Translations under genes and position numbers: made by a program
Assembly (NCBI RefSeq): GCF_033473495.1
Contig: NC_088938.1
Location: 3,534,001-3,598,000, forward strand
Direction: 5' to 3'
Length of the DNA: 64,000 nt
Origin: Cercospora beticola
Taxonomy: Eukaryota; Ascomycota; Dothideomycetes; Mycosphaerellales; Mycosphaerellaceae
Shown here: positions 1 to 10,593 of the stretch, piece by piece
How positions within the stretch are numbered: the stretch's first letter is position 1
Layout: every line of letters begins with the position of its first letter
The notes under the pieces: model-generated
Databases searched by the model: none
The model's input: the letters and a program-made list of their open reading frames with translations, nothing else
Told to the model about the DNA's origin: nothing

Positions 1-1543
1 GGCGACGGCATTTCATGTCGATATTCCGCCATCAGCTCTGCTTCGAGCTTGTTAGGGCGAGTGTGACCTGGCAGCTCTGCATCGCCTTCGTATTCGCCAA
101 TTGGGTCCTTCTTGTCAGGCGGATACATGTCCACTGCAGCTTCGGTTCTAGCCCGAGCCTCAGCGTCGGCAGTTTCGTCCCTCGCACGCTGCTCTCGGCG
201 CTTCTTGCGTCGGAAAAACCAGATCCCGCCGCAGATCGCGGCTATCAGCAGGACGGCGCCGACTGCAATGCCGGCTATTGCACCTATAGAGATCTTGCTC
301 GAATTGCTGCTGTTTGTCACAGGCTCAATGGTGACGATGTCGTTCGACACACCCGGTCGATGCAAGGATTGACCAAGTGTAAAATTCTGGCGTTCCCAGT
401 CGACCACAAGATATGCTTCTTGCAAGAACGTGCGGCCAAGCACAAGTTGGCTCTCGTTTGCAGCTCTTCGGATCGGGAAGTACGTCGTGTCCTCGGTGGA
501 CCATGGCTGACCGATCTGCTGGTCAAATGCTGCATACGGTAAGACGATGTTTGTCGTCGTGTTCGGCGATCCCGCTGCTGCTAATGTGAAAGTAAACTCC
601 GGGGCTTGACTAAGAAGACTTTGATGTGCAGTGGAATTTACAAAGTACAGTTCGGTGCTGTTGTCGTACTGAAGACCTAATGCAGCAGAAAGCGTATCAC
701 AAATCGATCCTGGGAGCCAGATCTGCGCAACGGTCGAGTCTATTGACATATTTAGGCCGCCAGATTCGACAGGAGGTGAGATTGTCCCTTGCAACGTGTT
801 CGAGATGACCAAATTCTTCAGTCGAGCAGTCAAGGACCTGGAACCAGCGAACGCGAGTGGGAAGTTAAGATTGCTAGGCTCGAATGCGGCGCGATCGTAT
901 CCACCCATGATGATACTTCCAGGCGCATTTCCTGCCACGAATTAGCTTGCTTGTCCGGAGCACGTCCGACACCTCTGAACTCACGATAAGCCGCGCCAGC
1001 GCTGAATCCATACGAGACGCTAGCAGATAGGTTCTGCTGCTTTGCTGAGCTCAACACCGTTGCAGCAGTGTCTGGCAAATTCGAAAATCTCGCTGGTTGC
1101 GCACCGAGCCCAATGATTCCGAGCCAAAAGTTGTAGCTGGATATGCCGCCGACGATCTGGTTGCTCAGTGAGGCGGCATTGAGAGCACCCAGCGAGACAT
1201 TCTCCAACCCATACAGTGCAGCATCGCCAGAATTCGGGAAGAGAGAGTCGTCTGCGCTGAGGTCGTATATGCCGATTTGTTGCCAACTGCTGGATTCGTT
1301 GGTCTGGAACCCTCTGCTCTGCGCCCCGTCCACAGACTCTATGCCTCTCGAAGTTGCGCAGTTCGGTATCGAAGAGTCGCATCCCTCTGGCACAGGTACC
1401 CAGATCTCGCCATCGGATGTCGCGGGCAGGATGTTGAATCTCTGCGCAGGTGTGCCAACGTCGACTTGGTAAACAGACCACTTGCCATCGTTCCCGCCCC
1501 AGCCTGATGACTGTATTATCAATGGCGATTCTGAACTCGACAT
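1..1543 (-). CDS. Pepsin-like (A1 family) pseudo-protease with C-terminal membrane anchor, 3' end cut by the window
   Basis: The two exons are 985-1543 and <1-931, joined over a 53-nt intron (932-984, GTGAGT..CAG, GCTAAT branch site). The product has an aspartic-protease fold signature (VDVGTPAQ near the start, then IIMGGYDRAAF). A transmembrane segment (IAGIAVGAVLLIAAICGG) follows and is capped by a basic stop-transfer RRKKRREQ, with a cytoplasmic tail that runs off the window. Both catalytic D-T-G motifs are altered: the first reads TSDGEIW and the second IDSTVAQIW. Catalysis is therefore doubtful, and this matches a known group of fungal plasma-membrane A1-like proteins. No signal peptide follows the ATG at 1543, so a short upstream exon encoding it has probably been missed. 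Family membership is firm; a function beyond a surface-anchored, perhaps inactive protease is unknown. Confidence 0.8.
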
Positions 1544-2470
1544 TTTGTTGCAGAGCCCACCACGAATCAGGTGGGATCCTCAGATTACCTCGTCGACAGG
1601 GCTGAGCAACCAAGGTATCAAGGCGAGTTGCTTCGTGGAGTCACGATGGCCTCGGGAGGCGTCAAGGTGCTCGCTCTACGTGCATGGATGTTGTTCCACG
1701 CTTCGGAGCCGACCTGGAAAGTCAGGTCGGTCTGGCTCGCCTGATCACAACAGGTACAGCCCATCTTGGTCAGTAAGCTGCCGCCACACGCTGTGCTGCG
1801 ATCCAATGAGTCTAACGACCAACCCCATCTATGGTACAAACTTTCGTGCGTACTCAGCACGCTGGTCCGTGGTTCAGAAGTCGTCAAGCGCCACACCTTC
1901 ACATCATTGGTTTTGCTGAGACACTACGCCGAAAACAGTTGCAAAAATGCTTGGCGCTCCGCTGACTGGGCGGAGTCCTGCATGGCTTTGAAGCTTCCAG
2001 ACCGCTGTCAGGGCTTTTCTCTGGAGTGCCCGCCTGCGTCGCTGGTGAAATCGACCATGTGCATCGTCGACGAAGGTTTCGCGTTCGCGTTCGCGTTTGT
2101 GCTCTTGCCCAATCGACATGACAGGTCTCAAACGAGCATGGCTGGACCGACGTCCCTCTGCGCCGCCCCTGCAAGCTGGCAACGCCGGGGCCAAGAGTCT
2201 GAGTCGAGTCTGGCGTTGCGACATCACAGCTCACAGCCCAGTGCTGCTGCTTTCGGGAAGTGTATGTAGCTTTTCTGGTAGGAAGAGTCCCTCGCCAGGT
2301 CTTGGAACGAATCTTGGAATGACACAAAAGGCAGAGGATCTCGCCCGCGGCTGGCTGTATTTTGCTCGACACCTCTTCTTCTCTGACCATTAGCCCCATA
2401 GTGAAGTAAACGGAAATCATCGCTTGCCAATTCACTGCTGTCATCTTCACAGCGCTCGGATAAAGCTACT
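1544..2470. other. Divergent intergenic region
   Basis: This separates the A1-like gene (minus) from the wall-protein gene (plus), so it should hold both promoters. The first exon encoding the missing signal peptide of either gene may lie here, but I could not identify it. Open frames in this stretch have no protein-like features. Confidence 0.5.
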
Positions 2471-4355
2471 ATGTCTCTACCAGACTGTTCCAGCTTCGAG
2501 AATCCCTGCCAGACATGCTTTTTGGGCGCATCGACAGAAATCCTGACCTACCCCTATAATATCACGCAGACTGTCGATGTCACAACCTTTACATACGTGA
2601 CGGGACAGGCAGATGGAAGCAATAGCACTCGCTTCGAAATCATAACAGCAGACTTCGAAACCGGTTCCGGCGCGCAGACAGTTCTTGAAGAGAATGCGAC
2701 ATCGACGTGGGTGCCGGTGGATGGTGTTACCTTGTAAGCATATCAATAAAGTCATGATCAGAGACCACTGGTTGACATCCCCAAGGACATTCCCAACGAC
2801 CTATGCGTCCTTCGTCAGCTTCTCTGGCACTGCAGCCCCCAACGCATCTCCCTCGGCGTGTGCATCTTCGACCACTTTCGACGAGATCACCTTCCCAGCT
2901 ACAACGGCGCCAGCATCGTTCATCTATGCTCCGGCCGTGGGCACTGACGCGTTTACCGAACTTACCGAAGGTCAATTGCCAACAGCAGTGCTCGCTTATC
3001 TCGGCGAGCTTGACGCCGTGGTGAGCCAGCTCGGTGGCAACGAACCGTCAGTGTGCGCTCCTACAACACCAATCACCCTCACCTCGGCCGTGTCTTGCCT
3101 GACTACATCGACGATATCGATCTGTGTCCCGGTCACTAGTGATGGCACGGTCACCTCCAGCTGCTCGCCATCGGTTACCTCTTTCCCCACCGAGCTTCCA
3201 CCAACAGAAGTGACCACAAATGAGCCCCCACCAAATATCAAGACCGGTGCGGCTGCACTGAGAGGCAATAATGGGCCTAGAGACTTTATTCCTTACTCAC
3301 CACCGGGAGGAGGAAGTCCCAACCCAACGCCAGATCCCCAGCTGCCGGAGAATCCTACTCCAAATACCGGTGGCAACAATAATGGCGGTAACAATAATGG
3401 CGGTAACAATAATGGTGGGGGTACCAATAATGGCGGCAACAACAGTGGTGGCGGCAACACCGGTGGTAACAATGGCGGGACCAATAACGGCGGAACGAAC
3501 AGCGGCGGCGACACCCCCAGTGGTAACAACAGCCCGGCCCAGCCAGAGACACCAGGCCAACCCTCGGCACCGACTGACGGAACTTCAGGAAGCGGTGGAG
3601 AATCTGGTCAGGGAGGTCAAGAGAACCCAGCGACTGGTGGCCAGTCCGCGAATCCACAAGATGGTACGTCACAGTCAGGACAGAATCCTGTGTCCGCGCC
3701 AGAAGACGACACTCCATCGTCAGCAGACTCGGCATCTGCACCTCAAGATGGCTCGTCTGGTTCGTCTTCGTCTTCGTCTTCGTCGTCTCCAGCAGATCCT
3801 GGTTCAGGATCAGAAGATTCCACTCCACAATTGGGACAGGACGGCTCATCAGATGCCGTTCCGGCTCCAGAAGATGGATCCACATCGTCAGAAAGTGAGC
3901 AGACTCCTTCGAGTGATGACAGCAGCGGTAACGACACGACATCACCATCTTCGTCAACCAGTGATGACAGCAGCAGCGGCGACAACCAATCTGGTTCTTC
4001 GTCCAGCGCAGCTGCTGCTGATGAAGATGATTCTACCGATTCCTCTTCGCCATCGTCTCCGTCCGCCTCGAGTGATGATAACCCTTCAGATCCCGAACTA
4101 ACCGGTGCCCCTTCTTCAGGTTCTACCCCTTCTTCCGACGATGATACTTCTGGCAGCGGCACTACAGGCGCAGGTGACTATATCATGAGCGGACTCAATC
4201 CTGGCCCGAGCAGGACTCTGACATCGGTAGGATCTGCAGGTACTTCGGTCTCGGTCGAGCCATATACTGGTTCTGCAATTGGACGTGCGAGCGCATCGTT
4301 GATGGCTTGCGTGTTGGGCTTTGTCGGCATGGGATTTACGTTTGCTGGGCTTTAG
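2471..4355 (+). CDS. Ser/Thr/Gly/Asn-rich GPI-anchor-type cell-wall protein
   Basis: Exons 2471-2733 and 2786-4355 are joined over a 52-nt intron (2734-2785, GTAAGC..AAG). The N-terminal ~250 residues are a folded, Cys- and Thr-containing region with several N-glycosylation sequons. Next comes a long low-complexity stalk: Asn/Gly repeats encoded by a 15-bp minisatellite, Gly/Gln/Pro repeats, then Ser/Asp-rich repeats. The C-terminus ends in a hydrophobic segment (ASLMACVLGFVGMGFTFAGL) after small residues, as in GPI-attachment signals. This is the layout of fungal wall mannoproteins or adhesin-like proteins. No signal peptide follows the ATG at 2471; another start exon upstream is likely, since a GPI protein needs one. 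No specific function can be assigned. Confidence 0.75.
3375..3419. repeat. 15-bp coding minisatellite (three perfect units, diverged tail)
   Basis: The unit AACAATAATGGCGGT occurs in tandem at 3375, 3390 and 3405 (the last with one change). It decays into related Asn/Gly codons as far as about 3535. Each unit encodes NNNGG in the wall protein, so copy-number change would alter stalk length without shifting frame. Confidence 0.85.
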
Positions 4356-5189
4356 AATGATTGTATTACTGTATGAGACTATGATGACGAGTATGAAACG
4401 ATCGACGTACAGAGCAGAGACCGCATGCCAGAGCGTGGTTGTCATCTTATCTCGGAACCCGAACTTCTTCACAAGCCTAATTTGCGGCTTTCTCTCGTGG
4501 TGCTTATACCGTAAGCACTTATGAGTAATCGGGCATGGTATATGGATAGTAGGCCCAGACTGGGGGTAGTAACGAAGCTTATTTCTTCTATAGCTACTTT
4601 AATTTCCTGGTTGCTGGGGATGCACACAGTAATGATTCTTTTACTGTCATTCTCTCTATTTTTACTGCTGCCGAATTCTACACATTTGGCCTGCTCGAGT
4701 TCGCCTAGGCCGCTGGATGCTCTTCTATCAAGAGAATCTTTGTGGCAGCAGCGAGTGAGGGTGCAACTACGCGTAGAAGGGAGTCGTACCACCTTGAAAC
4801 GCTTATGGTGAGTGCCTAGACTTTTATAGTTAGCCAGGTCTATTACCGTCTAGAGCTTACCCGGTGGTCGACACCCGCCTGGTTGTACAAGGATCACAAT
4901 TCCACCTCCTCGAGCACATCCTCCTAAGGCTACTATACGACCACTACGACGCGCCATTCCGACACCCGCTATACAGCCTTAGCATCGGTTGAACTAGAAT
5001 TGGAAGCTACTGGCAACTACCGTGGCGGGCCAGTCGGCAGGTTTTGATATATAAATCAAGAGTCTTTGCCAACGCACTTTCGCAGAACAGTCTCAAAAGC
5101 ATTCCCTCTTCATCCACGCTCGTTTCAAACTTACCAGGATTCGTCCACTTCCACGTTCTTTTACTACAATTCGGTCATTATCATTCACA
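4356..5189. other. TA-rich intergenic stretch upstream of the Cys-rich secreted protein
   Basis: From about 4500 to 5000 the sequence is richer in TA, CTA and TAG than its neighbours and has no credible gene. It may be the eroded remains of an inserted element. The last 150 bases hold the promoter and 5' leader of the gene at 5190. Confidence 0.4.
5048..5055 (+). promoter_or_regulatory. TATA box of the Cys-rich secreted protein gene
   Basis: TATATAAA lies 135 bases before the ATG at 5190, a normal distance for a fungal TATA-type promoter with a leader of roughly 100 nt. TATA-type promoters are common for inducible secreted proteins. Confidence 0.6.
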
Positions 5190-5712
5190 ATGAAGTCTCC
5201 AGTTTTCGCCATCGCCGCTCTGGCGACTCTTACCGCCGCTATGGAAGGCTCCATGTTTGTGGCGGTCCACAAGCGTGACGTTGGATTTTCTCCAATGAAC
5301 TTGGGAATGCGACTGCGTCGCGATGTAAGAAGTCTCGCGCTTGAACTCTCTTTCGGAAAGTCGCTGACAGCTTCGCAAAGGATGGCATTTCTTGCGTCGA
5401 CCAAAACTTTTGCGACACTCAGACCTCCTGCGGAGTTGGCGAGCAGTCGATCTGCGACCCAAAGTCGAAAAAATGCACTTGCAAGGTATGTGACAGGTAT
5501 GGTCGTTGCCAAACGGTTAGATTGCTCTAACAATGTTCCTGTAGATTACCAATGGAGGTGCAGCCTGCGACGCCACCGGCGGTGATGGTTCAAGCTGGTA
5601 CACGGACAGCAAGGGCAACGTATGCTGTGAGTTCCCATGCGATCCAAAGGACGGTGACCCGAAGTGCAAGGATGCGAACACTGCCAACCAGGAGAAGGCG
5701 GACTGCGCTTAG
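5190..5712 (+). CDS. Small secreted cysteine-rich protein (effector candidate)
   Basis: Exons 5190-5324, 5381-5485 and 5545-5712 are joined over introns of 56 and 59 nt, all phase 0 (45, 35 and 56 codons including stop). The product is 135 residues. Residues 1-17 are a signal peptide (MKSPVFAIAALATLTAA), followed by a probable pro-region with basic pairs (HKRD, LRRD). The mature part carries 12 cysteines, including a CXC (KCTCK) and a CC pair, and is rich in Lys and Asp. Exon 2 encodes six cysteines and exon 3 the other six, as if two modules were joined. The layout resembles apoplastic effectors and other disulfide-rich secreted fungal proteins. I recognise no named family. The splice model is strongly supported, since no single open frame contains the whole cysteine pattern. 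Confidence 0.85.
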
Positions 5713-7983
5713 TTGTGCTGTTGTCACGGCACATTATAAGAAGGCTGGCCACGTTGATCAGTGCTTCCTGTATATTATGTTCAAAAGCTCCTAGAAGCCG
5801 GCATCAAACCTGCCCCAGAGATTTGCGTTTTTGGACTTACAGACCTCAGTCTGCAATTTGACCAGTGTCGAAATGTGTTCCACACCATCAAGGATAGCCA
5901 CGACCGAGTGCACACCACTATCGAGTGGACCTTTGCTTGTGTAAGCAGGTATCTCAACATCGTGATACAATGATTGCACATTTCGAAAACGCCTGTGTGG
6001 TCAGCGTCCTTGTATCCGCCGTGTGTGTCAAGCGCGAAGAGGCACTAGCGACACCGAGAGTCCGCATGTGCTGTGATTATGAATGTCAATAGTTGGATGC
6101 TCTGCAGGCGGATAGAAGCTGCCCGGACACAGTACCAGAAAAAAAAAGCAGTTCAGCTCCTTGCCGGTATCATGGATCTTGCTGGAAGAACGGAGCTGAG
6201 AGACCATTGCCTCCTCTTGGGCCATGTCGACTTCGAGGCCGCGCTACTCACATCAGGAAATATCCCAGTGACAGATGAGGGGGATAGTAAGGTCTTCGGG
6301 CCTTGCGCATGAGATTTCTGTGCCACAACGCAGACCGCATTCTGGCACTGCTCGGGTCTTGACTCCACGAGGCGATTTGGGAGGCGCTGAGAAGTGGTAC
6401 CACGTAAAACCTCCTGAATGCAGATGCTCTCGACGATCCACGACTTCCGCCAATATCGAGGTAGCTCCCGCATCGTGACGGTGAAGATGTGGAGGCTGGC
6501 ACCTTCCCTTCGTGGATTTCACGACTGAACATCTCCGGGAGTCCTCAGATCGATAATATGACGGTTCCTGCAGAGTCGTATACTTGATGCCAGGGAGCTG
6601 GTCGAGGTTGATCCTGCCGAACCAAACGAAATTCCAGTCAAAGGCAGAAAAGTTGGTACAATTAATCAAGTATCTCAAATCTGGACTTGTGAAGTTTTCG
6701 ATGATTCAGCGAAAGCTTGTGTCCCACTTGCTCGCAGCACAAGACTTGTCGACCGAAAAGGCTACCATAGCTGAGCAGTTGGCGCGAACGCTTATTGCAG
6801 ATACCTGTACAAGTAGCGATCGGAGCTCAGAGGCGGACTTGGTGAGAGCTCCTGGAATAGCGAGTCACGATGGCGAGCCTGTGCCGCGAGACAGGGTGAA
6901 CATGCACATGCTGATGATTTACTGGCAAAGGAGAAATCAGCAACTAGCTGCGCAGATCAGCAAAAAGATCTGCCTGGGGTCAAAAGGATGCCGCGGAGAT
7001 GATGTTGCTGTAGCCATATATGCGGACCCGGCACACCGGGTGGTGTGCATTGCATGCTTCGGCCCGTGAGATCTGGGCTCAAGCTTCTCGGTGGCTGTCT
7101 TGTAGACGGGAGGATTCTCCAGTATGATGAGTATGGCGATGATCGTGCAGTAGGGAGAAAATTGACGTCTCCGGACTGCTGTGGTCACGCCGGGCAAGCA
7201 CCCCCGGGACTACGGTGGTCTTGCTCCTGCCACTAACGCGCCCATACCGCGGTACACTTCCTGCGGCAATATGCGATGAGGTGGTGTAATCTTGCCTAAT
7301 GCATCGACGGCAGCGGCTGCAAATCGTGGTATACCAGCTGTACAACTAGTCAGCCCGGCCGTGGAAGCGCCGATGGAGGGAAAGAGCTGAGTGCCGAGGC
7401 GCGGAGAAGCATCAATTGTCAAGATGTGTCGATGTTGCCACTTGCAGACTGATGGAAGAAGATGTAGCGTCCCAATTTGCCGTTGCACGCAGGTGGCGGC
7501 GTCATAAGTCGTCGGATCAAAGTTTCTTCGCCTGTGGAGAGCAGCAAGTCTTCTATCAATGATCGTGCTCGGACACAAGACTCTGCCAAGGCGGTGGTCT
7601 TGGCTGATTCGGCGACACGAGATGGCGGACACGGCCACGTGCGAAGTGGTGCTTGCTGCTGTTTTAACAGCTTCATCCCGCCCTGGCCGTTTCTCATTCT
7701 GCTCTCCGGGAGGCCTCGACAACAACATCGACGCCTGTGCAGCGACATCACCACCGTTGATTTCCAACCCGCCAGCTCGTGCGCCAAAATTCTCGGTCCC
7801 GTTCACGTGGGATTGAGACTTTTGGCTAGGCTTGACGGACTTGCACGCGACCAGGGCACCTCAGCCACGCTGCAGCGCAAGACACTCCAGCGGAGCCGTC
7901 ATATTTACAGAGAGAGCCACGTCTGCTTCCGCCCTCTGTCCGCCCGCAGCGAAGCATACCACACACGAGCTGTTCCGCAGACC
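5713..7983. other. Long stretch without a confident gene
   Basis: On the minus strand a frame at 5791-5979 and fragments at 6150-6680 look mildly protein-like (for example FDWNFVWFGRINLDQLPG). They lie in different frames with no good splice sites joining them, so they may be a gene relic. On the plus strand an open frame runs from the ATG at 6587 to 7069; its first half is a predicted amphipathic helix, but I see no family match. From 7070 to 7980 I see only GC-rich non-coding sequence and the bZIP promoter. Confidence 0.4.
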
Positions 7984-9041
7984 ATGGTGGTCGCCGTGGC
8001 GAAGACTCCGGTCGAGGTAACTGCCTTTTTCATGCACGTCATGCACCTCCGACAGCAACTGACTCGGGAAGCAGAAGGCCGAAGAACTCGCACGGGTGCG
8101 CAGCAATCAGAGGAGGAGTCGAGCTCGTGAGTACTCTCACAAATGGTCGGAGGACGCGCACTGACCGCAAGCATTTAGGGCGCAAGGAATACGTCCAGGA
8201 ACTGGAGGAGCGAGTCCGCTGTTGCGAAAGACGAGGCGTACAAGCCACGGCCGAAGTCCAAGCTGCAGCGAAAAAGATTGCCGCCGAGAATGCGTATTTG
8301 CGCCAGCTTCTGCAAAAGAATGGCATCTGGGATCCAGTTTTGACGAAGCCGGGATTCGTGGAATTGCTGCCTGTTGACACACAGCATCGCGAGCGGATGA
8401 ACCCAGCAGTAGCTGTTCCCAAGATGACTGGCCACCTTCAGACCATGAGCCCTCAGCCTTCACCTGTCGCAGATCCTGGCCTGGTGGGCAACTACGAAGG
8501 GATCATGTCTACGCCTCCCGCGTCTCTTCCAGATGACACGTGCGGATCGCAGCAGACGGATTTCGGAACCAGAGCAATGGAAAATTGGTCCATGGCGCCA
8601 GATGCACCGGCTATCGAGGCTACAGATTTCCAGCTTCCGCTCCCTTCACAGCAAACGTATAACGATGCCGGAGTGGCTACCACCGTCACAAACATGCCCG
8701 CCACCTCAGTCGCCAGCTTCGATGCAGCGTACGGAGCGCCGACGTATGGCGACCCCACCTTCGCAGGCATGCTAGCAACTGCATATCAAAGCGATTCGCC
8801 GGCCACCATCTGGCCGACCGGGACCACCGGTGCCCACGAAGCAACAGGCATCCGCGCCATGAACCGCTTGATGCCGCAAGGAAATGGCTCCTCGGCACCG
8901 ACAACAACCGCGGAAGCAGCAGCGGCCACGATGCCATTGCCACCATTCATTTCATCAGTCAATCAAATGTTTGCAGCAATGCATCATCACAATCGGACGG
9001 ATCACGATCCGCCACCTCTCAGCATCAGTCATGTCCAATGA
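7984..9041 (+). CDS. bZIP transcription factor
   Basis: Exons 7984-8016, 8075-8126 and 8179-9041 are joined over introns of 58 and 52 nt; the product is 315 residues. The basic region is split between exons 2 and 3 and reads LARVRSNQRRSRARRKEY when joined. This contains the N-x7-R DNA-contact signature of the bZIP family. A coiled-coil segment follows (YVQELEERV.., AAENAYLRQLL), ending in KNGIWD. This arrangement, with RRKEYVQELE followed by a short zipper, is typical of a fungal bZIP group found only in filamentous ascomycetes. The remaining ~220 residues are low-complexity Ser/Thr/Pro/Ala/Gln, probably a transactivation region. The first exon encodes only 11 residues, so the exact start is the least certain part. 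Targets are unknown. Confidence 0.85.
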
Positions 9042-9070
9042 CAATGGTGCAAGCGCCAAAATGTCCTTGG

Positions 9071-9275
9071 CGTGGAGCAAGATCATAGGGCGGCTGTCGT
9101 TTCTCTTTTCTGCATCGTCTTTGCGGTGATGTGGAGGGGACGAGAGCAGGGCGAGGCTCCCACCATTAGCGTGGAGCAAGATAGTAGGGCGCCTGTTGTG
9201 CAGCGTCTGCTTTGGATCCGGGTTGTTTCGGTGACCTGGGCTGGAGTAGAGGCTGAACAAGAGGAGGGCGAGGCT
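9071..9275. repeat. Diverged tandem duplication, period about 99-118 bp
   Basis: CGTGGAGCAAGAT occurs at 9071 and 9170 with similar flanks (ATAGGGCGGCTGT against GTAGGGCGCCTGT). GAG(C/G)AGGGCGAGGCT occurs at 9143 and 9261. The two copies differ by insertions, so the event is old. Confidence 0.6.
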
Positions 9276-10560
9276 ACCACATTTGATAGCAACAACTACA
9301 CAAATAACATCATGGACTGTCATGGTCGTGATGAGTACATACTCATGGGAATACATCAGATTTTTATATTCAGCACTTTACTTGACATCTTCCAGCTACT
9401 GCACTTCACCTCAGGCTCATTAATAAATGGCGAGGCCAGCAGTGCACGGACGACATGAGAATGGAGAAAGGGAGCCCAGATCTGTTGCTTCTCTGTCACG
9501 CCATGGGCGCACCGGACCATCAGCATGTAGTCGTGTAGAAGACGAACCTGCTAGTGTCAGTATGATGTGTTTCATTCTCCACGAATTTGATGGTTGGTAG
9601 ATCTGCTGTCACCGAGGTCGTACAATCTGGAGGGCATTGCCGAAATGCACGACGCTGGCGTGCTGGCGGTGTCCAGAGATCGGACAGAAGGCCGATGTGC
9701 AGTCCTGCCCATGGGCAGATGTGTAGCTAAGGCCACGACTGGTGCCGTTTCGACGCAGGGTCTACTCAGCATTTGACAGCTGCAGACCTTCACATGCGCT
9801 GGAGGCCGGGCGGTCGTAGCCCAGGGAGACATTTGTCGGGATACATCTCGTGATGGGTGGGCTGACCGGGCATTCGACCTCTCGCGTTGGCGCCACGCAG
9901 GAAGCACGGGAGCGTTTCTTATTTGAGCTCGCGGCCATAGGCTGCCTCGTGAGTGTTGGGCACATCCGCCTCTGCGCCTCACGGATGTCGTTGCAGTCTT
10001 CGTAGCAACAATATCATCGACGTTCCTGGAGAAATGATGTTGACGGCGGGAGTCATCCAGCCTCTGCGACAACTCTAGACCCACGCTCGCACCTGTCCCT
10101 GCGACGTCACACCAATCGGGAAGCGATCCGGCGAAACCCAATGAGCACATCGCCCACCCACGAGCAGTGCAGCAGCAGCAGCAGCGCAGTCACGAGGGAC
10201 ACGGAAGATCTGCTCGACTACCTCAACTTTCTCGACGACTTCCCTCTGTACCCGCAACAGCCCGTCTTTGGCAACGTTGTGTCTTCCAGCTTCCCTTCCT
10301 ACAACGCCGCTGCATTCCTCGAACCGACCCCGCGAATAGCCGTTGCTGCACCACACCCACCAGCTTGCCCGTTTCCTCCACCGCCAACACCGCCGACAAC
10401 AGCATACAGCACATCATTGGAGGTCCTCGGCCCGCACTCCGCCTACACAGCTCCAGCATACCCGACAAAGGAAGGCGCGAGCCAGCTCTCGACAAAGAGA
10501 AAGCGCGCCCTGCAGGCTCAGGACGCGCAACCCTCTCCTCCCGCCAAACGCCCTTTCCCG

Positions 10561-10584
10561 AGCAGCAGCAGCAGCAGCAGCAGC
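10561..10584 (+). repeat. (AGC)8 trinucleotide repeat
   Basis: Eight AGC units lie immediately upstream of the endosulfine ATG at 10594. If the upstream frame is translated they encode polyserine. Confidence 0.9.
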
Positions 10585-10593
10585 AACAGCACG

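Larger units (their letters stand above)
9042..10593. other. Intergenic region and putative leader of the endosulfine gene
   Basis: It holds a diverged tandem duplication (9071-9275) just after the bZIP stop. From 10141 to 10593 there is an uninterrupted frame in phase with the endosulfine start. I treat that frame as leader or a possible N-terminal extension. Antisense open frames at 9572-10150 look spurious. Confidence 0.45.

Noticed and set aside
3293..4162. Pro/Leu-rich and Ser/Glu-rich antisense frames inside the wall-protein gene
   Set aside because: They are mirror images of codon repeats in the sense gene.
4469..4811. Open frames on both strands in the TA-rich segment
   Set aside because: There is no recognisable transposon protein, and the overlapping frames lack codon bias. 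Kept only as a composition anomaly.
7210..8130. Overlapping long frames on both strands (7210-7806 minus, 7477-8130 plus)
   Set aside because: The plus frame runs through the real bZIP exons in another phase, and the minus frame is its shadow. Neither has protein-like features.
9572..10150. 192-codon minus-strand open frame
   Set aside because: It is Arg/Ser/Cys rich with random composition. No splice signals or family features were found.
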